Assembly (NCBI RefSeq): GCF_028462125.1
Contig: NZ_CP115468.1
Span: forward strand, 1,714,097 to 1,778,096
Source: Leptospira sp. GIMC2001
GTDB lineage: Bacteria > Spirochaetota > Leptospiria > Leptospirales > Leptospiraceae
DNA: 64,000 bases
Direction of reading: 5' to 3'
The notes beneath the pieces are model-generated. The model saw nothing but the letters and a program-made list of their open reading frames with translations. It was not told where the DNA came from and did not search any database. This document shows, in pieces, positions 55,771 through 63,902 of the stretch (position 1 is its first letter; each line of letters begins with the position of its first letter). The translations under genes and the position numbers were made by a program.

Positions 55771-56154
55771 CTATAAATGGGAACTTGAGACAATATTGCA
55801 GAATTTTTTATTGGGATTGTCTTCACATTCTAGGATAGATTTATTAAGCTTTTCCTGAATAGAAATAAGTTCAGAAATTCTGTCTTTTATGATAAGTAAT
55901 TTGTTTTCTAGTTTAATTTGAACTTCTTTGCATTTGGAATCCGAGTCATATAAATTTAAAAAACTTCTAATTTCAAAAAGTGTAAATCCAGAATTTTTAA
56001 GAGAATTGATCAATTCGACTACGCGTATATCTTTTTTAGAGTAAACTCGATAATTATTCTCCTTTCTAGACCCTTTCAAAAGTCCTTCTTTTTCATAGTA
56101 TCGAATGGATTCCTTTGATATTTTGCAAATTCTTGAAAACTCTCCGATATGCAT
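55771..56154 (-). CDS. merR: MerR-type mercury-responsive regulator
   Basis: 127 aa. N-terminal winged HTH (IGEFSRICKISKESIRYYEKEGLL), then a dimerisation helix. Cysteines at 75, 110 and 119 have the same spacing (35 and 9) as C82, C117 and C126 of MerR, the Hg(II) site. It diverges from merTP and should switch that promoter on by DNA distortion. Confidence 0.8.
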   Translation of the reverse strand: MHIGEFSRICKISKESIRYYEKEGLLKGSRKENNYRVYSKKDIRVVELINSLKNSGFTLFEIRSFLNLYDSDSKCKEVQIKLENKLLIIKDRISELISIQEKLNKSILECEDNPNKKFCNIVSSSHL

Positions 56155-56257
56155 AAAATTACCTTTTTTTGAGAATAATAAAAAAATGTAAGCCTTCTAG
56201 TAAACTATAATGTTGTCACATATATATAGCAAGGAAAATATATTCGGGAGAATTGCC
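56155..56257. promoter_or_regulatory. Divergent merR-merTP regulatory region
   Basis: Contains TATAAT at 56206-56211 and an imperfect dyad CTTCTAGT/ACTATAATG (about 56193-56213) that could be the MerR operator. GGGAG (56246-56250) is the ribosome site for the ATG at 56258; it argues against the earlier ATG at 56210, which overlaps TATAAT. Confidence 0.5.
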
Positions 56258-56887
56258 ATGTACAAGATATTTAACGATTTTAGGATTCAAGTGAGTGCTG
56301 GTTTTTTATTAGCGATATCTTCTTCATTATGCTGTGTTTCTCCTATTGTTGGAGTAATTGGAGGATTCTCTGGAATTGCTTCGACTTTCTCATGGTTAGA
56401 ACCTTATCGATCATTTTTGATAATACTATCTATGGTAATATTTAGTTTACTATGGTATAATCTTATTACTAAATCCAAAAAATCTGATTTGGATTGTGAT
56501 TGCGAAAGAAGTATCTTCAATCGTTTTTTTTACAGTAAAATATACTTAACTTTTGTCACGATTCTCAGTTTGTTTTTATTTCTATTTCCAAATTATAGTT
56601 CAATTTTGAAATCAGTAAATGAAGTAAAAGGAAAATTAGAAAGTGAACACTTGGTAGTTGCCGAATTTGTGATATCAGGTATGACATGCGTTGGTTGCGA
56701 ATATAGTGTGAATACTGCTTTAGTGGAATTAACTGGAGTTTTAAAAGTAACTTCGGATTATAAGAAGGGAGTTACACAAATAGTATATGATAAAAGAAAA
56801 GTCGGTATTCAAGAATTTAAGGATATTATACAGAATAAAGTTGGATATAAAGTAATAAATATAAAAGGTGAACGAAAATGGAAATAA
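56258..56887 (+). CDS. merT: MerTP-like mercury transport fusion
   Basis: 209 aa from the ATG with a good ribosome site. Three membrane segments; the first ends in the CC pair (SSLCCVSP, residues 25-26), which takes Hg(II) in MerT, and C80 and C82 lie in the cytosolic loop (DCDCE). The C-terminal domain is a heavy-metal-associated domain with GMTCVGC (C144 and C147), like MerP. It imports mercuric ions, usually for reduction, but no merA is present in the cassette. Confidence 0.8.
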   Translation: MYKIFNDFRIQVSAGFLLAISSSLCCVSPIVGVIGGFSGIASTFSWLEPYRSFLIILSMVIFSLLWYNLITKSKKSDLDCDCERSIFNRFFYSKIYLTFVTILSLFLFLFPNYSSILKSVNEVKGKLESEHLVVAEFVISGMTCVGCEYSVNTALVELTGVLKVTSDYKKGVTQIVYDKRKVGIQEFKDIIQNKVGYKVINIKGERKWK

Positions 56888-57081
56888 TTACATTATCAAC
56901 TATAACTTGTCCAGAGTGCGGGTTTAGAAAGAAAGAAGAGATGCCTATAAATGCATGCCAACATTTTTATACATGTGATAGTTGTTTGTATTACATGAAG
57001 CCTAAGAATGGCGATTGCTGTGTATTTTGTTCTTTTGGAACAGTGAAATGTCCTCCGAAACAAATTGAAGGATGTTGTTAA
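56878..57081 (+). CDS. GDCCVxC-motif small protein
   Basis: 67 aa. CPECG, CDSC and GDCCVFCSFG motifs plus a CC end make eleven cysteines, typical of the small GDCCVxC proteins next to mer genes. Overlaps merTP by 10 bp. A metal-binding role is likely. Confidence 0.75.
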   Translation: MEIITLSTITCPECGFRKKEEMPINACQHFYTCDSCLYYMKPKNGDCCVFCSFGTVKCPPKQIEGCC

Positions 57082-57120
57082 TTCCTTAAATAATTAATTT
57101 AAAATTTGACTTTGAAAATG

Positions 57121-57259
57121 TCGCATAACGTTCCGCAGCTACCCGCAGGCAGGGATTTTAACCACTGAACTTCCTACGAAAAACCGAACTTCAAATTTAC
57201 CTCTTCGCTGTCCTACGAAGCACGAAACCCCTGCTTGCGGGTAGGTGCTGTTATATGCC
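57121..57259 (-). repeat. Array site 28 (class E, unrelated body)
   Basis: Left core TCGCATAACGTTCCGCAGC, right core GTAGGTGCTGTTATATGCC. The long arms CTACCCGCAGGCAGGG and CCCCTGCTTGCGGGTAG pair. The centre (GAACTTCC... GAAGCACGAA) has no similarity to classes A-D. It shows that cassettes of another source have entered the array. Confidence 0.85.
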
Positions 57260-57266
57260 GCTTTTC

Positions 57267-57983
57267 TCATTTCTTTAATGGTGTTGGTTTTGGTCGTCCG
57301 TGTTCTCTATATTTTTTTACTGCTTCATTCCAATGCCAAACCATTCCGCTGTCCGCTGGTGCAACTCGTCTATTACCTTTAACTTGTCCATCGAAGTGTC
57401 CGTTGTCATCAAATTCAAAAGGTTGTGAAGCACTCAAAATGTCTGATAGGTCAAATTCTCCACCTGCCAACTCATAATGTCCGTCTAAGAAATACCACAT
57501 AACCCAAAATGCTTCTTCTTCTGTCAAGTTGTTATAAGCAAAGTTGTTGTCGGAAATTTCGGTAGGCATTTTTATTCCGAGTTCTATTTGTTCACAATGT
57601 ATTCGTATTAGTTGTCCGTTTTCAAAAAAGTAAAGAATGTCGTCTCCGTCATTTGGTTTTGGTTGAGGACTAATGCTGTCATTAACTTCTCTTGCTGTCG
57701 ATGGAAAAAAGGTAATTTCTCCTAAACAACAATCGTCTTCATAAACGCTTTTTTCATCTTGTTCAATAACTTTCAAAAAGGTCACACCTTTATGTGTCAA
57801 AACCAAACTTGAAAATTCTTTTTTGTCAACCCATTCACCACTTGCTTTTTTCCAATGAAGTTTAATTTCTCTGTCAGCAACATTGTAGTCAAAACCAACG
57901 AAGTCGAAATTGTTATGTAGGTCGATATGACGTCCTGCAATTTCAATAGCGTGATTGTCTTTTATGTCGAAGTTTACTTTCAT
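57267..57983 (-). CDS. Hypothetical protein of a foreign cassette
   Basis: 238 aa, acidic, with DFVGFDYNVADREIKLHW, VVLTHKGVTFLK-like and EAFWVMWYFLDGHYELAGG regions. No family recognised. Codon choice (many GTC/GAC) differs from neighbours and the cassette uses the only class E site, suggesting a donor outside the host group, possibly Bacteroidota. Confidence 0.55.
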   Translation of the reverse strand: MKVNFDIKDNHAIEIAGRHIDLHNNFDFVGFDYNVADREIKLHWKKASGEWVDKKEFSSLVLTHKGVTFLKVIEQDEKSVYEDDCCLGEITFFPSTAREVNDSISPQPKPNDGDDILYFFENGQLIRIHCEQIELGIKMPTEISDNNFAYNNLTEEEAFWVMWYFLDGHYELAGGEFDLSDILSASQPFEFDDNGHFDGQVKGNRRVAPADSGMVWHWNEAVKKYREHGRPKPTPLKK

Positions 57984-58002
57984 TGTTGTGTCATCCTAAA
58001 GT

Positions 58003-58186
58003 GGCATATAACGGGGAGCGTTGCTGCCGTTCGGGATAGCCGAGTCTCCAAAGGAGACGTTGGCGTTGGCACGAGATTGCCTGAGCAACGCGAAGAAGCA
58101 ATCGCAGTGACACCCGAATGGGTCTGAAGCTCCTCTACTTTAAGAACAAAGGAGCGAGGACGCTTCCAGCAACGCGGAGTTAGTCG
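58003..58186 (-). repeat. Array site 29 (class A)
   Basis: Left core GGCATATAACGGGGAGCG, right core GGAGTTAGTCGCC; L-arms GTTGCTG/CAGCAAC. The TTA supplies the next gene's stop. Confidence 0.9.
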
Positions 58187-58821
58187 CCGTTGAGTCTTTT
58201 CTTGGCTTTGAAAATTTCTCGAAGGGAATCGTGACCACCCTTCACATACAAGGTATGAAGGCAGCGTTTATTGCTGGGAAGAAATTCGATATGGAGCGAT
58301 ATTTCTTGATTTGTTATAATTCGTTGAATCTCGTCATCGTGGATGGAGTAAATATCGGGATCGATTAAAGCTTGGCGGAGAATTTTTCGTAAGGAGGAAT
58401 CATCCCAAGGTTCACAAGTATCTTCTTTTGGGATGGAAGTAGCGTAATAGTAATCGGCAGGTGGTGTGAGAGGTGCATCTGGTTTTCCGCACCAAGAGCC
58501 AAAACCTTGAGGATTTAAGGGGAACCTTTCCGCGGCGGCAAGGGGATATCCGATAGAAAAATAGCCAAAGGCATACCAGCCATTTGCCACAGCAAGTCCA
58601 TACAAGATTCCTACATCAGCGAGCAAAGAGCCTAGCATTACGTACATGCCCCATTTTTCTTTCCATACTGGATAAGGCTCAAATTCTCCCTTTGAAAAAT
58701 ATTCACAATGAACGCTGAGATACTGTTCTGGATCCTTGCGTTCCATTACTTTCCAACGGGAAATTCCTGTAATGCACGAAAATTGTGAGAGTAATGATAA
58801 TAATAAGATGAATTTGTTCAT
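58180..58821 (-). CDS. Lipoprotein with membrane segments
   Basis: 213 aa. Signal MNKFILLLSLLSQFSC with lipobox FSC. Hydrophobic stretch at about 58-82 (MYVMLGSLLADVGILYGLAV) and a cysteine-containing middle. No family recognised. G+C is somewhat higher than in neighbours. Stops in site 29. Confidence 0.6.
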   Translation of the reverse strand: MNKFILLLSLLSQFSCITGISRWKVMERKDPEQYLSVHCEYFSKGEFEPYPVWKEKWGMYVMLGSLLADVGILYGLAVANGWYAFGYFSIGYPLAAAERFPLNPQGFGSWCGKPDAPLTPPADYYYATSIPKEDTCEPWDDSSLRKILRQALIDPDIYSIHDDEIQRIITNQEISLHIEFLPSNKRCLHTLYVKGGHDSLREIFKAKKRLNGD

Positions 58822-58831
58822 TGACGAAATG

Positions 58832-58998
58832 GCGAATAACGAAATAGCCTTAACGACGTTCCTCGGAGCTGAGCCTACGGAGTAGGCGTTAGCTTCGGCA
58901 CGTATTCTTGCGTAGCAAGAATCGTGACGGAGAGGAATGTGTCGCAGACCGAGCGAGGGCGAAGACCCGAAGCGAAGCGTTAAGGCGCTGTTATACGC
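58832..58998 (-). repeat. Array site 30 (class C)
   Basis: Left core GCGAATAACGAAATAGCC, right core CGCTGTTATACGC. Internal sequence nearly equal to site 27. Confidence 0.9.
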
Positions 58999-59008
58999 AG
59001 TGCAATTT

Positions 59009-59839
59009 TTACCTGAAGGGATTAACCTTCAATGTTCTATGATATATACCATTCGTGTCTCTATCATCTGGAAAAACAATTATAATATCATATTTCGTCT
59101 CATAACTAGAAGTAAGGTTTTCTTTTACAATTTTATTCTTTTTCATTAAATCTATAATTTCTGTGGACAAATATCCATCATACTCTTGATAAAAAATTAA
59201 TTTAATATTTAACTCAAATTCTTTATCAACTATTTCGACCGGTTTAATTTGGTTTTCAAATTCTTTCTCTTTATATTCTCCATGAAGTTTGTAGGACTTA
59301 AAAGTAATTTCATTGTCAAAAAAGAGACAAGTTCCTCTAAACTCTTCTTTATCGAATGAATAAAAATAGTCGACACTTTCAGAATAAAGACATTCTTCTT
59401 CATTTTCTAATTTTAGTATATATTCGGTAGTATCTGCAACGTGACTAGCTTCGGTACTTCTAAAAGAAGAAGCTATTAATCCTTCATCTGAAATATTTTT
59501 TGGCAAGTCATGCAAGTATTGGCCAAATACCCAACCTTCGAATTTTCCTTTTCTAACTTTGTTCCAGTTTCCTTGAATTCCATTAATTTTATCATTTACC
59601 TCATTATCTTTAAACATATAAACAACTGTTCCATTAAAAAGCTGAGTAATTGCTTTACTTTTTATAGAAGGCTCTTTCCTAAGATTTAAATATGTTTCTA
59701 CTTTTACCCTTTTGAAATCTGATGAACTAATGTAGTTGTTTGAGCGTGAAAAATCAAAAGTCTTTTTCTCATCACTGGTTTGTATTTTATCTTTGCAAAG
59801 TAATATCATAAAGCAAATTATGAGCGTATTCTTTTTCAT
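59009..59839 (-). CDS. SH3-domain secreted protein
   Basis: I start it at 59839 (MKKNTLIICFMILLC, a lipoprotein-like signal); the longer frame to 60004 reads through site 31. 276 aa. SH3 domain near 40-115 (TYLNLRKEPSIKSKAITQLF ... GWVFGQYLHDL). Cassette ends match (TTGCATTGCGTATAAC against TTGCACTGCGTATAAC). Confidence 0.75.
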   Translation of the reverse strand: MKKNTLIICFMILLCKDKIQTSDEKKTFDFSRSNNYISSSDFKRVKVETYLNLRKEPSIKSKAITQLFNGTVVYMFKDNEVNDKINGIQGNWNKVRKGKFEGWVFGQYLHDLPKNISDEGLIASSFRSTEASHVADTTEYILKLENEEECLYSESVDYFYSFDKEEFRGTCLFFDNEITFKSYKLHGEYKEKEFENQIKPVEIVDKEFELNIKLIFYQEYDGYLSTEIIDLMKKNKIVKENLTSSYETKYDIIIVFPDDRDTNGIYHRTLKVNPFR

Positions 59840-59860
59840 TTTTTTTCCAATTTTTGCATT

Positions 59861-60017
59861 GCGTATAACGAGGAGAATTGCCGACGTTGGTCGTAGGTGA
59901 GTGTCCGAAGGACACGTTACCGTTGGCACGTATTCTTGCCTAGCAAGAATCGTGACTAAGGCCAATGTGTCGAAGACCGAGCCGGTAGTCCGGCGAAGTG
60001 GCAATTCGGAGTTAAGC
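59861..60017 (-). repeat. Array site 31 (class B with class A/D ends)
   Basis: Left core GCGTATAACGAGGAGAATTGCC, arms GTTGGTC/GGCCAAT of class B, hairpins GTGTCCGAAGGACAC and ATTCTTGCCTAGCAAGAAT of class D, right core CAATTCGGAGTTAAGC. A mosaic. Confidence 0.85.
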
Positions 60018-60331
60018 GAAGTTGGATATTCTGTTACAAATCATCCATTATACTGAAAATCAATTTCAGCAGCATTAAGATAAATCAATCTAAACAGATG
60101 ATTTATTTAATGCAAGTATTATTTATTGGAAGCATTTAAATTTAATAAATATCACTAAACTATCTAGTCCAAAAATTCCTTCAATTATGATTATAAACTA
60201 ACTAGAAAAGCTATCGTGTAAATATTGACTAATTTTATATTAAATACTCAAGACATTATTTTCCGTTTGTTAAACTTCTCTTTTTTTATTATTCTATGAA
60301 TGATATAATTGATAAATTTGATATATCATAA
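60018..60331. other. Untranslated part of a cassette
   Basis: About 310 bp after site 31 and before the membrane-protein gene; very AT-rich, no ORF seen. Confidence 0.5.
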
Positions 60332-60877
60332 CTAATTATTTATACTTCTTTCTTCTTTATAAAATAATTTATTCAATTTATCATGAATTAGAAATACTCC
60401 GAATGGTATGTAGAAATAAATCAAAAAAGCATCAATGAGAACATCAAATATGTTAACTTTCTTTTTCTCATTCTTCATTTTTATAACATTAACACCATAC
60501 GATATTATAAAAATAGCAATTAATTGCAAATAGAGCAATGAATAATAAATAAGGTTTTTAAATAGTATGCTTTCTTCAAAAATATACATTAAATATTCAG
60601 GGCTAAGATTTAAAAAAGATAAATGCATTATCAAAATTAAAATTAGAATAGATAGAGATATTATTAACATAATTTTGTTTTTAATATATTTTAATAGTTG
60701 TATATTAATTTCTATATAGATCAAAAAAACAATCGAAACGAAGAAGCTTAATAAATAACCGGGAATTTCAAAACCAATCAAATCCGGATAAAGCACAAAT
60801 AGGATCGCAAAAAATGGTAAGAGCAATAAAAGAAATAGCAGTAATAAAAATATAGTGATCCCTTTAAAATAGAGCAT
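60332..60877 (-). CDS. Five-helix membrane protein
   Basis: I start it at 60877 (MLYFKGITIF), preceded by AAAGG at the right distance. About 181 aa with four or five long hydrophobic segments (ITIFLLLLFLLLLLPFFAILF first). Inner-membrane protein, family unknown; a YIPFGVFLIHDKLNK end. Confidence 0.55.
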   Translation of the reverse strand: MLYFKGITIFLLLLFLLLLLPFFAILFVLYPDLIGFEIPGYLLSFFVSIVFLIYIEINIQLLKYIKNKIMLIISLSILILILIMHLSFLNLSPEYLMYIFEESILFKNLIYYSLLYLQLIAIFIISYGVNVIKMKNEKKKVNIFDVLIDAFLIYFYIPFGVFLIHDKLNKLFYKEERSINN

Positions 60878-60919
60878 GTTGATTCCTTTTCTTAATTTTT
60901 TGTATTTATTTATCAATTT

Positions 60920-61075
60920 CGCTTAACGGTCTGACTATCCGACGTAAATACTAGCTGAGTCTCGAAGAGACGTTAGCGTTGGCACGAATTCTTGCCTTGC
61001 AAGAATCGTGACTAGGATTTATGTGTCGAAGACCAAGCCTGTATTTCAGGCGCAGCGGATAGTTGGTGTTAGCCG
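60920..61075 (-). repeat. Array site 32 (class D)
   Basis: Left core CGCTTAACGGTCTGACTATCC, right core GGTGTTAGCCG. Arms TAAATACTAG and CTAGGATTTATG; hairpin GTCTCGAAGAGAC. Confidence 0.9.
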
Positions 61076-61775
61076 TCCGTCGCCTTCATTGAGGCATGGA
61101 CGCCGACAAATTACGCTGCAACCTTTTATATCTTCCTAAATGCGATTCTTAATTCAATTTTAAATTAAATTTGTAAATCAAAATCAGCTTTCGTATCCGA
61201 GTCTTTCATTTGAAAAAGTGTTAATTGACGTTCTTAGATTTCGAACATACATAAAACATTTCAACAAAACAGGGTAGGGCACGGAAATCAATAAAAAGTG
61301 TATTAAACATTATTTCTTAAATCTCGTTCAAATACATTTTCAAGATTATATGAAATCAAGAATCTTGATGATGTTTAATACTTTTTAAATTTAATTGTAT
61401 CGAACTTAAACGCATTGATTTGTTTTTAGATATTTTAATTTCACTATTTTTAAAAATTCGTTAAAAATATTAGAATAACACTCAGGAATTTATAGAGAGT
61501 ATTAAACTTTCTAATCCTTTTTATACCTTCGAAATGAATGGATTTATTCATCGATTATTTTAAATAGTGTAAATTATAAAAATTAAACACGTAGTTATAT
61601 TCTTTCATCCTTAAAAATCTAAAATTGACAATTTAAACAAATTATCTCGAACCGAATTAATTGGAATCGGCTATCACATTATTATTAGATTTCATGAGTT
61701 TTTATAATGTCTGGTTATTTATTAATTCTTTATGAATAAAATAGCGGACAGGATGTCCGCTCTTACAGGCGATGA
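61076..61775. other. Cassette without a recognisable gene
   Basis: 700 bp between sites 32 and 33 without an ORF above 60 codons. The ends resemble each other as cassette ends do (AGGCGATGATGGCTAA against AGGCGACGGACGGCTAA). GGCGACGGACGG-like sequence begins it and a short stem AGCGGACAGGATGTCCGCT lies at about 61742-61760. Either a decayed gene or a noncoding-RNA cassette. Confidence 0.5.
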
Positions 61776-61989
61776 TGGCTAAAGAGGAGCGTTGCTGCCG
61801 TTCGGGATAGCTGAGTCCAGCACCATTCAGCGAGACCTCGAGCGATAAGAATGGTGCTGGACGTTAGCGGTGGCACGAGATTGCCTGAGCAAAGCGAAGA
61901 AGCAATCGCAGTGACACCCGAATGGGTCTGAAGCTCCCTTACCTTAATGATAAAGGAGCGAAGACGTTTCCAGCAACGCGGAGTTATAC
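61776..61989 (-). repeat. Array site 33 (class A, extended hairpin)
   Basis: Left core TGGCTAAAGAGGAGCG, right core GGAGTTATACGG. Long apical hairpin CCAGCACCATTC ... GAATGGTGCTGG. Confidence 0.9.
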
Positions 61990-62116
61990 GGACGTGCCGA
62001 ATTTAACCTTCCTGATATTGATTTTTTTCATTTAGAAAATATTTAGTTAGTCAAATCCCAAAAATATTTCGATAGCTAAATGGAATTATAAGTTATATTT
62101 CCATTTATTATAAAAT

Positions 62117-62653
62117 TTAAAAGTCATTATTATTTCCTGTAGGATATTTTTTATAAGCTAATTTATTTATATCTAATTCAGATTTTCCCTCAGCTCGTAA
62201 TTGCCTACAATATAAAGCTCTAAGCAATGCTAAATCATCAAAAGGAAATTTTTCTACTTCATTTTGATTCTTTTCTCTTATTATTTCTTTCCATCTATAA
62301 TTGAGCTTTGCAAGCAAATACTCTTGTCTTTCAAAAATTTTTCGACGACCATCTTTGTTTTCTCCTCGATTTTCTAGCTCAAAATTAGTAGACATTGCAT
62401 AGGTTATGTCTTCAAAAATCCAATAAAGTAATTCATCTAAATCTTTTGTAGTTTTTCTTCTAATTTCATGACCGCGTTCTACAACTACGAAATGCATGAA
62501 TCCATTTACATCAACCTCAATATGTGGATGTGCAAAATCCTTAGAATATCCAAAAGTAGGTAATAGATTCTTTGATGCGTTTATTCTATTCGATAACTTA
62601 GTTACTATTTTCTTTATTTTCTGGATTGAATATTTCAAAGTCTTGTTATTCAA
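62117..62653 (-). CDS. Imm63-family immunity protein
   Basis: 178 aa. FGYSKDFAHPHIEVD, VVVERGHEIRRKTTKDLDELLYWIFEDIT and the FPFDDLALLRALY end fit the Imm63 family, immunity proteins of polymorphic toxins. No matching toxin is in the cassette, so it may protect against toxins of neighbours. Cassette ends match (TTCGGCATGCCGTATAAC). Confidence 0.75.
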   Translation of the reverse strand: MNNKTLKYSIQKIKKIVTKLSNRINASKNLLPTFGYSKDFAHPHIEVDVNGFMHFVVVERGHEIRRKTTKDLDELLYWIFEDITYAMSTNFELENRGENKDGRRKIFERQEYLLAKLNYRWKEIIREKNQNEVEKFPFDDLALLRALYCRQLRAEGKSELDINKLAYKKYPTGNNNDF

Positions 62654-62902
62654 ATTAAAATTGCTAATGTTTTACTTTTCTTTTCAGTTTTTTTCTTCAA
62701 AATAAAAAACATCTATCTATTTAATTTTGGGACAAAATTCTACAAATGTAACTAATCTAAAACATCAAAATCATTGGCAAAATTCACATTAGACATTATC
62801 TCGATTCGATCTAATTAAAACATTTCTTAAGGTAATAATATATTTTTTTAAAAATATTTTTTATAAAGCGAAAACCTTTCTTAAAGTGAGCTTTTCGGCA
62901 TG

Positions 62903-63126
62903 CCGTATAACGAGGAGCGTGCTCGCCGTTCGGGATAGCTGAGTCCAGCACCATTCAGTGAGCTATGCGAACGTTAAGAATGGTGCTGGACGTTAGCGTT
63001 GGCACGCGATTGCTACGAAGCGAAGCTGAGTATAAGCAATCGCAGTGACACCCGAATGGGTCTGAAGCTCCTCTTCACTCAAGACAAAGGAGCGAAGACG
63101 TCTCCGAGCACGCGGAGTTATTCGCT
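62903..63126 (-). repeat. Array site 34 (class A, extended hairpin)
   Basis: Left core GCCGTATAACGAGGAGCG, right core GGAGTTATTCGC. Same long CCAGCACCATTC/GAATGGTGCTGG hairpin as site 33. The 249 bp before it (62654-62902) hold no gene. Confidence 0.9.
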
Positions 63127-63417
63127 GGCACTGAATTTCCCTAAAAAAATATTTCTATTAATACAATTTAACATTTTTTTCTATGATCTATTATTGACGA
63201 TCCTGCAAAAAGTCGATTTTCTTCAAAGAACTTTCTTGAAACCATTGTTTCACAGTGTTTTATGGAGGTCAAAATATTAAATTGATGGTTTTTGAAGAAT
63301 CGCCTTTAATTTTTTATATGATTTAATTGAAAAAAGAAAAAATCTATATTCACTCGATGGTAAATATGAAAAATCGTATTCCAATAATCATATTTTCAAT
63401 CCTAAATTCTAATAAAT
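63127..63417. other. Untranslated part of a cassette
   Basis: About 290 bp after site 34 with no ORF. A short run near 63250 (AGTGTTTTATGGAGGTCAAAA) resembles 22765-22790, perhaps a shared remnant. Confidence 0.4.
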
Positions 63418-63879
63418 TCATTCATATCCATAAATTCGTAATCCTGTAGAAAGCAATTCATATCTAAAACTTCCAATAGTTTTTACTAATTCAATTGCTT
63501 TTTCAATGTCTTGATGATAATGTTTAAAAGGAATAGACTTATAACCTTCTATTTTTCCGACCCAAGTTAATTCCAACCATTCTATTTCTTTATAGAAATA
63601 ATTATAACTATTAGTTCCCTCGGAAATCCAGAATTCTTCTAAATCTTCCGATTTGGGCATGTATGATAAAAACGGAATATCTCTATCTACTAGTTTCAAA
63701 TTAATTTGATTCAATACTATATCTTCATTATCTAAAGCAGTGAAAAGCTTTTTCCATTTAGAATTTGACATGAATGAATGATTAAATATTTTTGAAATTA
63801 ATTTATCAATCCTATCTTCATGCTCGCTGATATCGAATTCTTTTTGTTTTTTTAACCAATAATTATCCATTAGATTCAT
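63418..63879 (-). CDS. Hypothetical protein, possibly DUF6678-like
   Basis: 153 aa. NSKWKKLFTALDNEDI near 40-55 and EIEWLELTW near 98-106 recall small DUF6678-type proteins of toxin-immunity loci, but I am unsure. No signal peptide. Cassette ends match (GTGCTGGCGAATAAC against GTGCCAGCGAATAAC). Confidence 0.5.
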   Translation of the reverse strand: MNLMDNYWLKKQKEFDISEHEDRIDKLISKIFNHSFMSNSKWKKLFTALDNEDIVLNQINLKLVDRDIPFLSYMPKSEDLEEFWISEGTNSYNYFYKEIEWLELTWVGKIEGYKSIPFKHYHQDIEKAIELVKTIGSFRYELLSTGLRIYGYE

Positions 63880-63902
63880 TTACTAATTTTAATTTATGTG
63901 CT

